Numbered from the stretch's first letter, positions 15,846-24,039 are shown. The stretch: 64,000 nucleotides of DNA from Bacteroidales bacterium UBA2287 (GCA_002345675.1 DDWL01000037.1:116947-180946); one strand, 5' to 3'. Made by a program: numbers and translations. Notes: generated from the sequence alone by a model not told the origin.

Positions 15846-17885
15846 ATGAAAACTAAAACAGATTTAATAAAGGGTACACGCTTTTTGCGACTCCCTTTTA
15901 ACCTGGTCGTCAAAGGCTTTATTTTAAGCGCTTTGATTATGACCGCAATTCAGGCGCCACTGCAGGCGCAAGATACGTACACTAAGCCCTCGTGGTGGTT
16001 TGGAGTAGCAGGTGGTGCAAACCTAAACTACTACCGAGGTACTACTCAGAACTTAAACTCAGATTTATTCGTTCCAAAGGCATTTCTACATGGCGACGGG
16101 CTAGGCCTTTATTTGGCTCCTACAATCGAGTACTATAAACCCGATACCCGTTGGGGATTTATGTTTCAGGCTGGTTACGATAGTCGTAGCGGCTCGTTCG
16201 ATCAGGTTAATACACCTTGTAACTGCCCTGCCGATTTGGATGCAAAGGTTACGTATATTACTGTTGAACCAAGTTTGCGCTTAGCTCCATTTAAAGGAAA
16301 CTTTTACTTGTATGCTGGGCCACGTATGGCTTTTAACTTAAAAAAATCGTTTACATATAAACTCGGATTAAATCCTCTATATCCTGAGCAAGCACCTACC
16401 GCCGATGTAACAGGCGATTTTAGCGATGTAAAAAGCATGCTATTCTCAATGCAAGTTGGTGCTGGTTACGATATTTACCTTTCTTCGCAGCAAAAGCAAA
16501 CTCAGTGGGTTCTTTCTCCATTCGTTTCGTTTCATCCTTACTTTGGACAAAATCCTCGCTCCATTGAAACATGGACAATGACTACCATAAGGGTTGGTGC
16601 TGCCATTAAGTTTGGCCGTGGAACTAAAATCGAAGAACCTATTGTCGAAAAACCATTGCCTTTAGTGGCTGTTGTTGCTGAATCGGACGTTAAATTTACC
16701 GTTGTTTCTCCAGCAAATATTCCTGTTGAGCGTAGGGTAAGGGAAACTTTCCCAATTCGCAACTACGTTTTCTTCGAGGTTGGTTCAACCGAAATACCTA
16801 ACCGTTACGTTTTGCTTAAAAAGGAACAGGTTAAGGATTTTAAAGAAGACCGTTTAGAGGTGCTTACACCTAAGCGTCTTACAGGACGTTCGGCTCGCGA
16901 AATGGATGTTTACTACAATGTAATTAATATTCTTGGCGACCGCATGAACCGTTTCCCTAATGCAAAAGTTACGTTAACTGGCGCAACCCTCGAGGGTTCG
17001 AAAGATGGTAAGGAAATGGCCGAAGTTGTTAAAACCTACTTGGTAACTGTTTTCGGTGTTGCCCCTGCAAGAATTACTACCGAGGGTAAACTTAAACCAC
17101 GTCTTGCTTCGGAATCGAAGAGCGGTACTCAGGAACTTGTTCTTCTTCGCGAAGAGGATAATAGGGTCTCAATTTGGAGCGATTCGCCCGAAATTCTTAT
17201 GGAGTACCAAACAGGTCCTAATGTACCTTTAAAGCCTATCGATATTAACGTTGTACAGGTTGCTCCGCTCGATAGCTATGTAACTTTTAATGTTGAAGGA
17301 GCCGACAAGGCTTTAAAAACATGGTCGTTAGACATTAAAGATGAAATGGGAACAGTTCAGCATTTTGGCCCTTTTACTGGCGAAACATGGAGCATTCCTG
17401 GGAAATCGATTCTTGGTGCAAAACCCGAAGGTAACTACAAGGTTACCATGATTGGTGAAACCAAAAGCGGAAATACAGTTAAAAAAGATGCTTCGTTTGC
17501 CATGAAACTTTGGACTCCTTCGGAAAATGAAATGGGAATGCGCTACAGCGTTATTTATGAATTTAACGAAAACGAGGTTACCCCAACGTACGTTAAGTAC
17601 CTCACCGAGGTTGTAACCCCCAAAATTCCTAAGGGTGCACAGGTTATTCTTTCGGGTTATACCGATATTATTGGCGATGCCGATAACAATAAGAAACTCT
17701 CATTGGCTAGGGCTAACGATGTTAAGGGTATTATCGAAAAAGCTCTTGCAAAAGCTGGCCGAACCGATGTTAAATTGGTAGCCTATGGTTTTGGCGAAGA
17801 CGATAAGTTGTCGCCATTCGAAAACAAATACCCCGAGGAACGTTTCTACAACCGTTGTGTTATAATTGATATAATACCAAAATAA
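15846..17885 (+). CDS. large OmpA-family outer-membrane protein
   Basis: This 679-residue protein has a long N-terminal signal (FILSALIMTAIQAPLQAQ). Residues about 45-265 look like an outer-membrane beta-barrel (WWFGVAGGANLNYYRG, WGFMFQAGYDSRSG, YLYAGPRMAFNLKKS, MQVGAGYDIY, TIRVGAAIKFG). The second half is periplasmic. It contains an OmpA-like fold around 345-435 (MDVYYNVINILGDRMNRFP, VVKTYLVTVFGV) and a clearer C-terminal OmpA-type peptidoglycan-binding domain (YSVIYEFNENEV, VILSGYTDIIGDADNN, LSLARANDVKGII, YGFGEDD, YNRCVIIDI). It would anchor the outer membrane to the cell wall. It lies 89 nt after the DUF3494 gene in the same direction and ends at a strong terminator, so the three genes may work together at the surface. 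Confidence 0.9.
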   Translation: MKTKTDLIKGTRFLRLPFNLVVKGFILSALIMTAIQAPLQAQDTYTKPSWWFGVAGGANLNYYRGTTQNLNSDLFVPKAFLHGDGLGLYLAPTIEYYKPDTRWGFMFQAGYDSRSGSFDQVNTPCNCPADLDAKVTYITVEPSLRLAPFKGNFYLYAGPRMAFNLKKSFTYKLGLNPLYPEQAPTADVTGDFSDVKSMLFSMQVGAGYDIYLSSQQKQTQWVLSPFVSFHPYFGQNPRSIETWTMTTIRVGAAIKFGRGTKIEEPIVEKPLPLVAVVAESDVKFTVVSPANIPVERRVRETFPIRNYVFFEVGSTEIPNRYVLLKKEQVKDFKEDRLEVLTPKRLTGRSAREMDVYYNVINILGDRMNRFPNAKVTLTGATLEGSKDGKEMAEVVKTYLVTVFGVAPARITTEGKLKPRLASESKSGTQELVLLREEDNRVSIWSDSPEILMEYQTGPNVPLKPIDINVVQVAPLDSYVTFNVEGADKALKTWSLDIKDEMGTVQHFGPFTGETWSIPGKSILGAKPEGNYKVTMIGETKSGNTVKKDASFAMKLWTPSENEMGMRYSVIYEFNENEVTPTYVKYLTEVVTPKIPKGAQVILSGYTDIIGDADNNKKLSLARANDVKGIIEKALAKAGRTDVKLVAYGFGEDDKLSPFENKYPEERFYNRCVIIDIIPK

Positions 17886-17903
17886 TACAATTTTAATGTA
17901 TCA

Positions 17904-17934
17904 AAAAGGGGTCAGATTTCTGACCCCTTTTTTT
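17904..17934 (+). terminator. intrinsic terminator after the OmpA-like gene
   Basis: Stem aaaaggggtcag (17904-17915) pairs with ctgacccctttt around a short TTT-containing loop, followed by a T run. Confidence 0.92.
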
Positions 17935-18050
17935 GTTTTCTTCCGTCCGACCGCTCCAATCGGTCTGAGGGGTTTTTATTGTGACGTGAGCTAAACTTTA
18001 CATTTTGCATTCAAAGCGGCACTTTTTAAGCACATCCAAAACTTCGCCAT

Positions 18051-18118
18051 TCAATTGTTCTTCTGTTCAATTGTTCAAATGTTCTTCTGTTCAATTGTTC
18101 AAATGTTCTTCTGTTCTA
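18051..18118. repeat. tandem repeat, ttctgttcaattgttcaaatg units
   Basis: Two and a half copies of a unit of about 27 bp, built from attgttc, aatgttc and ctgttc, follow one another. It is non-coding. Confidence 0.85.
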
Positions 18119-18195
18119 ATGTTTTTTTATTACCCCTTTCCCCTGTTCAAAGTAGTCGGACGGGTTTGGTTGAACCCTCGAAATTAAAAATCCCC

Positions 18196-18279
18196 TTGTC
18201 GTGTTGGATATGATATCCAACTCTGTTTTACTATGAGGATTTGCAATCCGATTAACGAAAAGTATCTCTTCATTTTCCA
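18196..18279. repeat. dispersed repeat, copy 1 (second copy 19274-19356)
   Basis: Shared blocks are ttgtcg-gttgga, atccaactct, ttttactatgagg, tttgcaatccgat and atctcttcattt. The gttggatatgatatccaac part is itself a palindrome. The two copies are 1.1 kb apart in the same orientation. Confidence 0.8.
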
Positions 18280-18537
18280 TTCTCCTTCGTTATGTGGAGG
18301 TTGTCAGATTGAAACAACGTTGGGCGGTCGTCTCGATAGTTTTAGAGGTTTGTGGTTATTTTCTTTTAGACAAATCCCATCCACTGACATAGTAGGAATT
18401 TTGATTGGGAGGTATTGTATTTCTCATTTTGATGAGACGCAGAGTTAATAAGACTAAATATCATAATGCTGATTAATAAGGGAATAAGGTTTTTTATGGA
18501 GTATATGTTTTAGTTACTAAGGTTGAGAATAACAGAA

Positions 18538-18676
18538 TAAGGTTTTTAAGCGACATAAAAACCTTATTGTTCTTTAAAAAACCTTAGTAAAAAAACTATT
18601 TCCAAATGTAGTTTACCTTATTCCCTTATATATGAGCCAATACGTTAAAGTAAATTACATCGAACTCAGATTTGTA
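18538..18676 (-). repeat. dispersed repeat, copy B (partner of 7351-7486)
   Basis: Read on the minus strand this stretch shows the same ordered blocks as 7351-7486, including aatctgagttcgatgtaatt and aatagtttttttactaaggt. The right end adjoins the terminator of the small exported-protein gene. Confidence 0.75.
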
Positions 18677-18680
18677 ATAA

Positions 18681-18710
18681 AAAAAGGAGGTCATTTTGGC
18701 CTCCCTTTTT
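18681..18710 (-). terminator. terminator of the minus-strand gene at 18715
   Basis: The sequence aaaaaggagg, a tcattttgg loop and cctcccttttt form a stem with T runs in both directions. It lies 4 nt after the stop of the small exported protein. Confidence 0.85.
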
Positions 18711-18714
18711 AGTA

Positions 18715-19071
18715 TTAGTCATTCCTGTCAGTTGCAGTAGTTGTAATGGTATTATTTGCATCAATTGCTATGTCGTATTCGTAGCAATCGCTCATTACTA
18801 CCACTTCTACATAGTCTAAATTACTAACGGAAATAGTAAATGTTGTTATCCCTGCGGCATATCCACTATATGCCGAAGAAGTACCTGGGTCAACATTGTT
18901 AATGTTAACTGTATTTCCCCCCGATGTTTTAATCTGAACACTTGCTGTTGCAGTTCCGTTGTTAGTGATTTTAGCCCTTGGGCTTTCATTTTTACATTCG
19001 GCACAGCTGTTTGCCGAAATAGTAAAAACACCTAGCATAGTTAACATTAACAGTGTTTTAACAGTTTTCAT
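18715..19071 (-). CDS. small exported protein of unknown function
   Basis: This 118-residue protein begins with a signal peptide (KTVKTLLMLTMLGVFTISANSC). The Cys after ANS could be a lipid-attachment site, although the -3 position is not the usual Leu, so a plain signal peptide is possible. Three cysteines lie near the N-terminus (SCAEC...) and at CYEYD. The remainder is a small beta-rich domain (AKITNNGTATASVQIKTSGG, VNINNVDPGTSSAYSGYA, TFTISVSNLDYVEVVVMSD), similar to short surface beta-sandwiches. No family is recognised. It stands alone on the minus strand and its leader carries the conserved motif seen before two other exported-protein genes. Confidence 0.75.
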   Translation of the reverse strand: MKTVKTLLMLTMLGVFTISANSCAECKNESPRAKITNNGTATASVQIKTSGGNTVNINNVDPGTSSAYSGYAAGITTFTISVSNLDYVEVVVMSDCYEYDIAIDANNTITTTATDRND

Positions 19072-19095
19072 TTTTTTGTTGATTAAATAAGTTGT

Positions 19096-19126
19096 CTACT
19101 CATTAGGCTTTTCGAAAACGCCCCGT
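19096..19126 (-). promoter_or_regulatory. conserved leader motif, copy C
   Basis: On the minus strand the leader reads cggggcg, ttcgaaaagcc, taatgagtag, aligning with 8829-8861 and 10171-10202. Its gtag end lies 24 nt before the ATG of the 18715 gene. Confidence 0.55.
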
Positions 19127-19273
19127 TTTTTAATGTGGTTTCTGGATTCCACAATGTTTTATTGTTTACTCTTTTATTGCCTTTAAAGTTACGATATGTG
19201 AGCATATAAAACATATAATCAGTGAATTATGTAACTTTTATTTCGTAAAAACCTCTTGAGGGTAAACTGTTAT

Positions 19274-19356
19274 TTGTCGAGTTGGAAATGTTATCCAACT
19301 CTCTTTTACTATGAGGGTTTGCAATCCGATAAATAAAAATATCTCTTCATTTCCCA
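19274..19356. repeat. dispersed repeat, copy 2 (first copy 18196-18279)
   Basis: This is the same orientation and block order as 18196-18279, with scattered substitutions. Confidence 0.8.
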
Positions 19357-19712
19357 TTTCCTCTGAGTTCTCTGTGTCCTCTGCGGTTAGAAAAACCAGC
19401 AAGTAAAATAAATTAAACCCTAGTGAATACTGAGAACCGCAGCGATTTTTCTTTACCCCCAGCTCTTGCTGCCCCGCTAATACAAATACATTGCGCCGCC
19501 TTTCTTGAAGGGGGGAAGCATGGTCCACTGGCAAAGCAACAATTCTGATTGGGGGTATTGTGTTTGAAATTTTGATGAACCATTCGATTCCATAGGCTTG
19601 TAGACCTTTTGGCTGAATTTTGATTTCAAATAAATACTTTCAAAATCATCCATCCATCCATCCTTTCATTCATCAATTCCTCGGTAGTTTCCCAATAACT
19701 ATCGAGAGGGGC

Positions 19713-19820
<108 letters not shown>

Positions 19821-19871
19821 TTAATTCAATCATTTGTAGTATGTGAATTATGTAACTCTTACCTATATAAA

Positions 19872-19906
19872 TGTAACACTTTTAGGCAATCGCAAACACA
19901 TCTTTG
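19872..19906 (+). promoter_or_regulatory. putative promoter TGTAAC-N21-CATCTTTG
   Basis: TGTAAC (19872-19877) and CATCTTTG (19899-19906) are 21 nt apart, 73 nt before the start of the 19980 gene. The spacing equals that of the other three sites. A second TGTAAC lies at 19851-19856. Confidence 0.45.
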
Positions 19907-19979
19907 TATTGTTAGAAAGCTGAATTTATTCAACTGTAAGAACACTCAAATTCTATTAATCGCCCTAAATCATTAAGCA

Positions 19980-20864
19980 ATGACAAAGTTTAACTTTTAC
20001 AAAGCAATGAAATTGCTTTCGAAACGAATCGAATTAAAAGTGCTTGCGCTTAGTGTAACGCTTGTTATAATGGGCATAACCGCTTTCGGCAATTCTCCCT
20101 TGGCTTCGCAAAAGCAAATAGGAATGTTTTTAAACTCAACAACCTGCGTGGTTCTCGAGAGTGGCATTAATCCCTATAACGGTTTTATAAAGGAAGCTGT
20201 TGAAAAGCATTGGAAAACAACTCCGTTCGAGTTTATCGACGAAGTTGAGTTCGAAGCCCGTCGTTTCGATTCGCGCTACTCCTTTTTAGTGCAAATGGTT
20301 AATATTTACAATGCCGATCCCGAAGGGGTAAGCTACAACTACCTCAGTTTGGTTATGGGTGGCAGTCATAAGAATTTGGTCAATATGCCCGAACTATGCA
20401 GCGTCCCGTTCCTGTATTCCGACGACAGTAGCCTCGACTACGAGTATGCAATTCCTGCAATTGTTAAGTTTATGCAAAAGCATGTAAAAAAACTTGAGAA
20501 GAAACGTTTCTTTATTTTAATGAGCGGTTTAAGTTACTACAATTCTTCAGGCTTTAAGGAGAAACAGTTGCTAATGAACCGCGATAAAATGGCTCCCGAT
20601 GCATACTCAATAGATAAAATAAATGCTGTTTACCCCTACTTCGTCAAATTGCTTTCAGCAACCGAAATAAAGGCCGAATTAGCCGAAAATCCAAAGAATG
20701 CTCTATTCCATTTTCATGTTGGTCCAAGCAAGAATAAAGCTGCTGGCAAGTGCTTCGAAATGATATTTGATGTTGAAGGTAACCTTTACTACTATAAGTC
20801 GCGAATGATAACCAATGCGAATAAGGATGGGTTTAATATGCAGGATTTTAAGCGAATTAGATAG
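19980..20864 (+). CDS. exported or membrane-anchored protein of unknown function
   Basis: This 294-residue protein has one hydrophobic segment (LKVLALSVTLVIMGITAFG, about residues 21-39) that may be a late signal peptide or an anchor. An ATG at 20007 (MKLLSKRIELK) would place the segment closer to the start and is a good alternative. The rest is a mixed alpha/beta domain: TTCVVLESGINPYNGFIKEAVEKHW, FLVQMVNIYNADPEGVSYNYLSLVMGG, MNRDKMAPDAYSIDKINAVYPY. I recognise no family and see no catalytic motif. Its neighbours are a small OmpA protein 132 nt downstream and a helix-hairpin-helix repeat protein, so a cell-envelope role is the natural guess. Confidence 0.8.
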   Translation: MTKFNFYKAMKLLSKRIELKVLALSVTLVIMGITAFGNSPLASQKQIGMFLNSTTCVVLESGINPYNGFIKEAVEKHWKTTPFEFIDEVEFEARRFDSRYSFLVQMVNIYNADPEGVSYNYLSLVMGGSHKNLVNMPELCSVPFLYSDDSSLDYEYAIPAIVKFMQKHVKKLEKKRFFILMSGLSYYNSSGFKEKQLLMNRDKMAPDAYSIDKINAVYPYFVKLLSATEIKAELAENPKNALFHFHVGPSKNKAAGKCFEMIFDVEGNLYYYKSRMITNANKDGFNMQDFKRIR

Positions 20865-20996
20865 CAGTAGCGGCTTTGCGTAAGTTTTTTTATTGTTGCT
20901 GAATAGTTACACGCAATCATTTTGTATAATGCAAAACATAAAATCTCTGTGCTAAACTTACCACGGAATCACGTTATTAATTAAAAACCAGTAACC

Positions 20997-21530
20997 ATGA
21001 GAATTCTACTAATTGGATTTATCGCCTTTGTCGGCTGGAGTTGGCTGTCGACTTACATTTATGTGTGTAAAATAAAAGGGCTATGCAACCAGCAGCAAAC
21101 CTCATTAGTTGAAGCCATTAAGCCTCTCGATGCTGTAATTGTTACGCCTGTTGTCGAGGTGCAAACTGATGCTGAGGTGCAGGCAGTTGCTCCAAAAGAT
21201 CTTGTGATATACTTTGCGTTCGATAAATCGTATTATGTATCGGGTTCCGATGCAAGCGAATATTTCGATGCAGCAAATGTTTACATAAAGCATTACCCTC
21301 AAACTGTTGTTAGCATTATAGGCCATACCGATGCCGAAGGAACACAAGAGTACAACATGGCATTAGGACTTAGGCGTGCACAAACAATGAAAAAGTATTT
21401 CGAAAGCAAAGGCCTCGAACCAAGCAAAATTAAGCTTGAGTCGAAGGGCGAAAATGAGCCTGCCAACGATAATAGCACCGAATCGGGTAGAGCAAGTAAC
21501 CGAAGAACAGTAGTAACCCTTAAAAAATAA
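20997..21530 (+). CDS. small membrane-anchored OmpA-domain protein
   Basis: This 177-residue protein has an N-terminal membrane anchor or uncleaved signal (ILLIGFIAFVGWSWLSTYIYV), a short linker, and an OmpA-type peptidoglycan-binding domain from about residue 65: DLVIYFAFDKSYYV, VVSIIGHTDAEGTQEYNMALGLRRAQTMKKYF, and ASNRRTVVTL carrying the conserved Asp and Arg contacts. It should tether an envelope component to peptidoglycan. Its stop is 4 nt before the next gene, so the two proteins are almost certainly made together. Confidence 0.9.
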   Translation: MRILLIGFIAFVGWSWLSTYIYVCKIKGLCNQQQTSLVEAIKPLDAVIVTPVVEVQTDAEVQAVAPKDLVIYFAFDKSYYVSGSDASEYFDAANVYIKHYPQTVVSIIGHTDAEGTQEYNMALGLRRAQTMKKYFESKGLEPSKIKLESKGENEPANDNSTESGRASNRRTVVTLKK

Positions 21531-21534
21531 AAAT

Positions 21535-22767
21535 ATGAGCGCATTAGTTGTTTTACTTGTACAAACAAAAACCGAGGCAACACTTATAATTCTTTCGTTG
21601 TTGCTGGTAGCCGCTATTATTGGATTTGTAACTGCTTGGCTTTATGCAAAACACGTTAATAGGGAGCGAATTTCTGCATTAGAATTAGAAGTGGCAAATT
21701 TGAAAAAAAGCAATTCGGATCTTTCGAGTGAAAATAGAAGCAATTATGCAATAATTCGCGAAAAAGATGCTGAAATTGAACGCCTTAACAAAGAGGTTAA
21801 TTCCCTTAAAGTTCTTAATGCTGATGCCAAGAAGGACGCAGCTGAACTTATGGTAAAAAACAGTAAAACCGAACAGATAGTCCACGAAAAGGATGAGGCT
21901 TTGGAACGAATTGCTCAGCGTAAACACATGTTGGACTACAATAGTTTTGGTACTGCAACACTCGCCGAAAAAGATGACCTTCAAATGATTAGTGGTATTG
22001 GTCCTTTTATCGAGGAAAGGCTTCATGCGGTCGATATTTATTCATTTATGCAAATAAGTAAGTTTACCAAAAAGGATATTGAAAAGATAAATGTTGCCAT
22101 CGAGTACTTTGCAGGCCGAATTGAGCGCGACGAGTGGGTTGAGCAAGCAAAAGAACTGGTAAGCGACGATGCCAAGCGACAGGAACTCCTTGATCGAATA
22201 AGAGTTAATAAATCACGAATTTTTTATCAACGAATTGGAGTTGCAACTAAAAAAGACTCCGACGACTTAACCGTAATTAGCGGAATTGGCGGATGGATTA
22301 GCCAAAAACTTAACGCCCTCGACATTTATACCTACAAGCAAATCAGCAACTTTACCGTAGAAGACTCGGATATGGTTACCGAAGCCATTGAATTCTTTCC
22401 AGGCCGAATTGAACGCGACGAATGGGTTGCTCAAGCAAAGGAACTTGTAAAAATTGCTGGTAAAAAAACCGAAATGCTAACTCGTGTTCGAGAAATTGGT
22501 GGCCGAATTTATCGCGATAAGTTTGGTGTTTCGCATAAGCAACATGCAAACAATTTAACCCTAATTAAAGGCGTAAGCCTTTGGATCGAAGAGCGTCTTA
22601 ATATGATTGACCTATACACCTACGACCAAATTAGTAAACTTACCCCTGAGGATGTTAAACTAATAACCGAAATATTTGAAATTGCCCCCGAGCGCATTGA
22701 GCGTGATAACTGGATTGGACAAGCCAAAGAATTGGCTGGCATGAAAACCCCTTCGATATTAGATTAA
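21535..22767 (+). CDS. membrane-anchored coiled-coil protein with three helix-hairpin-helix repeats
   Basis: This 410-residue protein has a single N-terminal membrane helix (LIILSLLLVAAIIGFVTAWLY). A coiled coil follows (about 42-125), with a long heptad-rich stretch (ISALELEVANLKKSN, EIERLNKEVNSLKVL). Three copies of a domain of about 95 residues then begin near residues 147, 243 and 338. Each has D-D/N-L-x-x-I-x-G-I/V, an E-x-L or Q-K-L hairpin helix, and an ending close to RIERDEWVEQAKELV. The DDLQMISGIGPFIEERL unit is the helix-hairpin-helix style found in DUF4332-like and some ribosomal-protein-fused proteins, often called nucleic-acid or protein binding. The membrane anchor and the OmpA partner 4 nt upstream argue for an envelope scaffold rather than a DNA repair role. 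Confidence 0.85.
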   Translation: MSALVVLLVQTKTEATLIILSLLLVAAIIGFVTAWLYAKHVNRERISALELEVANLKKSNSDLSSENRSNYAIIREKDAEIERLNKEVNSLKVLNADAKKDAAELMVKNSKTEQIVHEKDEALERIAQRKHMLDYNSFGTATLAEKDDLQMISGIGPFIEERLHAVDIYSFMQISKFTKKDIEKINVAIEYFAGRIERDEWVEQAKELVSDDAKRQELLDRIRVNKSRIFYQRIGVATKKDSDDLTVISGIGGWISQKLNALDIYTYKQISNFTVEDSDMVTEAIEFFPGRIERDEWVAQAKELVKIAGKKTEMLTRVREIGGRIYRDKFGVSHKQHANNLTLIKGVSLWIEERLNMIDLYTYDQISKLTPEDVKLITEIFEIAPERIERDNWIGQAKELAGMKTPSILD

Positions 22768-22792
22768 AACACTAATAATTAATGTGGTAAAT

Positions 22793-22825
22793 AAAAAGCC
22801 TCGGATGTGAATTCGAGGCTTTTTA
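22793..22825 (+). terminator. intrinsic terminator after the helix-hairpin-helix gene
   Basis: aaaaagcctcg (22793-22803) pairs with cgaggcttttt, leaving a short loop, followed by T residues. Confidence 0.9.
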
Positions 22826-22849
22826 TTGGCTAATTTCAATCAATCAATC

Positions 22850-22867
22850 CCCCGATAGTTATCGGGG
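22850..22867. repeat. palindrome ccccgatagttatcgggg
   Basis: The same 18-bp palindrome, flanked by aatc units, occurs at 19757-19774. Close relatives lie at 3721-3738, 4074-4091, 5998-6013 and about 23020-23036. It is a small genome-wide intergenic repeat rather than a feature of the neighbouring genes. Confidence 0.85.
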
Positions 22868-23067
22868 CAATCAATCCCTTTCTCTCATTCGTAATTCAAA
22901 AGACACGCTGCCTCCCCCGAGCCTATGTGTTTTTTATTTTGCACCTCACTTCACCTCGATCCTAAAAAAATTGTACCTTGCATTTCTTTTTAAATAATTT
23001 TCTCTGTGTAACTCTGTCCCGATAACTATCGGGGCTCTGTGCCTCTGTGTTTAATATTGTATAAACA

Positions 23068-24039
23068 ATGAACTCATTCGGTCGTATTTTCCGTATTTCC
23101 CTATTTGGCGAGTCGCATGGCGCAGCCATTGGCGTAACCATCGATGGCGTTCCCCCTGGAATTGCCCTTGCACTTTCCGATTTCACAAACGACATTCGTC
23201 GTCGAAGCGCTGGCGCCAAGGGCACAACTCCTCGCGTCGAGGACGATATTCCCGAAATTGTATCGGGCTGGTTCAATGGCTTTACCACTGGCTCACCGCT
23301 AACCATTCTTTTTCGGAATGCCAATACGCAATCGAGCGATTACGAGAATATCGCCAAAATTCCACGCCCTGGTCATGCCGACTTTGTTGCGCATAAGCGC
23401 TTTGGTGGTTTTAACGATTACCGTGGTGGTGGCCATTTTTCGGGAAGAGTTACCCTTGCGCTTGTTGTTGCTGGGGTTGTGGCAAAAAAAATTGTTTCGC
23501 CCATCGATATTTCGGCAACGCTCATTTCGGTTGGCGACAGCACCAATATTGAGCAAACCATTGCAAGTGCAGTCGACCAGGGCAACTCGGTTGGCGGATT
23601 AGTTGAATGTAAAGCCAACGGAATTCCAGTAGGGTGGGGCGAACCCTTTTTCGACTCGGTTGAGTCGGTTATTGCCCACTTGGCCTTTGCCGTTCCAGCA
23701 ATTAAGGGCATTGAGTTTGGTTCGGGTTTTGCAGCAGCCAAAATGCTTGGTTCGCAGCATAACGACCCAATTCTCGACGATACTGGAAAAACGGTTACAA
23801 ATAATTCTGGAGGCATAATAGGTGGCTTAACCAATGGCAACGAGCTGGTGTTTCGGGTTGCCGTTAAGCCAACATCGAGCATAAGCATTAAGCAGCAATC
23901 GTACAATTTCGAATCGGGTAAGGTCGAAGAACTCGAGGTTAAAGGTCGTCACGATGTTTGCATCGCCCTGCGTGTCCCTGTTGTTATCGAGGCCATAACG
24001 GCCATAGCTATGGCCGATTTTAAAATGATGTTCAAGTAA
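23068..24039 (+). CDS. aroC: chorismate synthase, short form
   Basis: This 323-residue protein makes chorismate from 5-enolpyruvylshikimate 3-phosphate, the last step of the shared aromatic pathway, using reduced FMN. Signature segments are all present: FGESHGAAIGVTIDGVPPG, RRSAGAKGTTPRVEDD, FNDYRGGGHFSGR, and the C-terminal NNSGGIIGGLTNGN with the KPTSSI strand. It is shorter than the more usual length of about 350-370, mainly because the middle section around SPIDISATLISVGDS is reduced; the active-site segments are intact. The segment GGGHFSGRVTLAL differs from the common GGGRSSARE form but is seen in some short members of the family. It stands alone, with a repeat-rich leader upstream and no other aro gene nearby. 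Confidence 0.95.
   Translation: MNSFGRIFRISLFGESHGAAIGVTIDGVPPGIALALSDFTNDIRRRSAGAKGTTPRVEDDIPEIVSGWFNGFTTGSPLTILFRNANTQSSDYENIAKIPRPGHADFVAHKRFGGFNDYRGGGHFSGRVTLALVVAGVVAKKIVSPIDISATLISVGDSTNIEQTIASAVDQGNSVGGLVECKANGIPVGWGEPFFDSVESVIAHLAFAVPAIKGIEFGSGFAAAKMLGSQHNDPILDDTGKTVTNNSGGIIGGLTNGNELVFRVAVKPTSSISIKQQSYNFESGKVEELEVKGRHDVCIALRVPVVIEAITAIAMADFKMMFK

Larger units (their letters stand above)
17940..18680. other. non-coding stretch with tandem and dispersed repeats
   Basis: No gene is supportable. The stretch holds a ttctgttcaattgttcaaatg tandem repeat (18051-18118), a dispersed repeat shared with 19274-19356 (18196-18279), the motif gattgaaacaacgttgggcg (18307-18329) and the inverted partner of the 7351-7486 repeat (18538-18676). 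A tccgtccgaccgctcc block near 17943 has an inverted match near 41844. Confidence 0.7.

Noticed and set aside
18715..19071. Prophage or toxin-antitoxin role for the small exported protein
   Set aside because: There is no partner gene or toxin motif; only a signal peptide and a beta-rich body are visible.
19230..19260. Further TGTAAC promoter at 19230
   Set aside because: No CTTTR box lies 21 nt downstream, and no gene starts nearby on that strand.
23418..23906. 162-codon open frame opposite aroC
   Set aside because: It is an antisense shadow of aroC with no domain.
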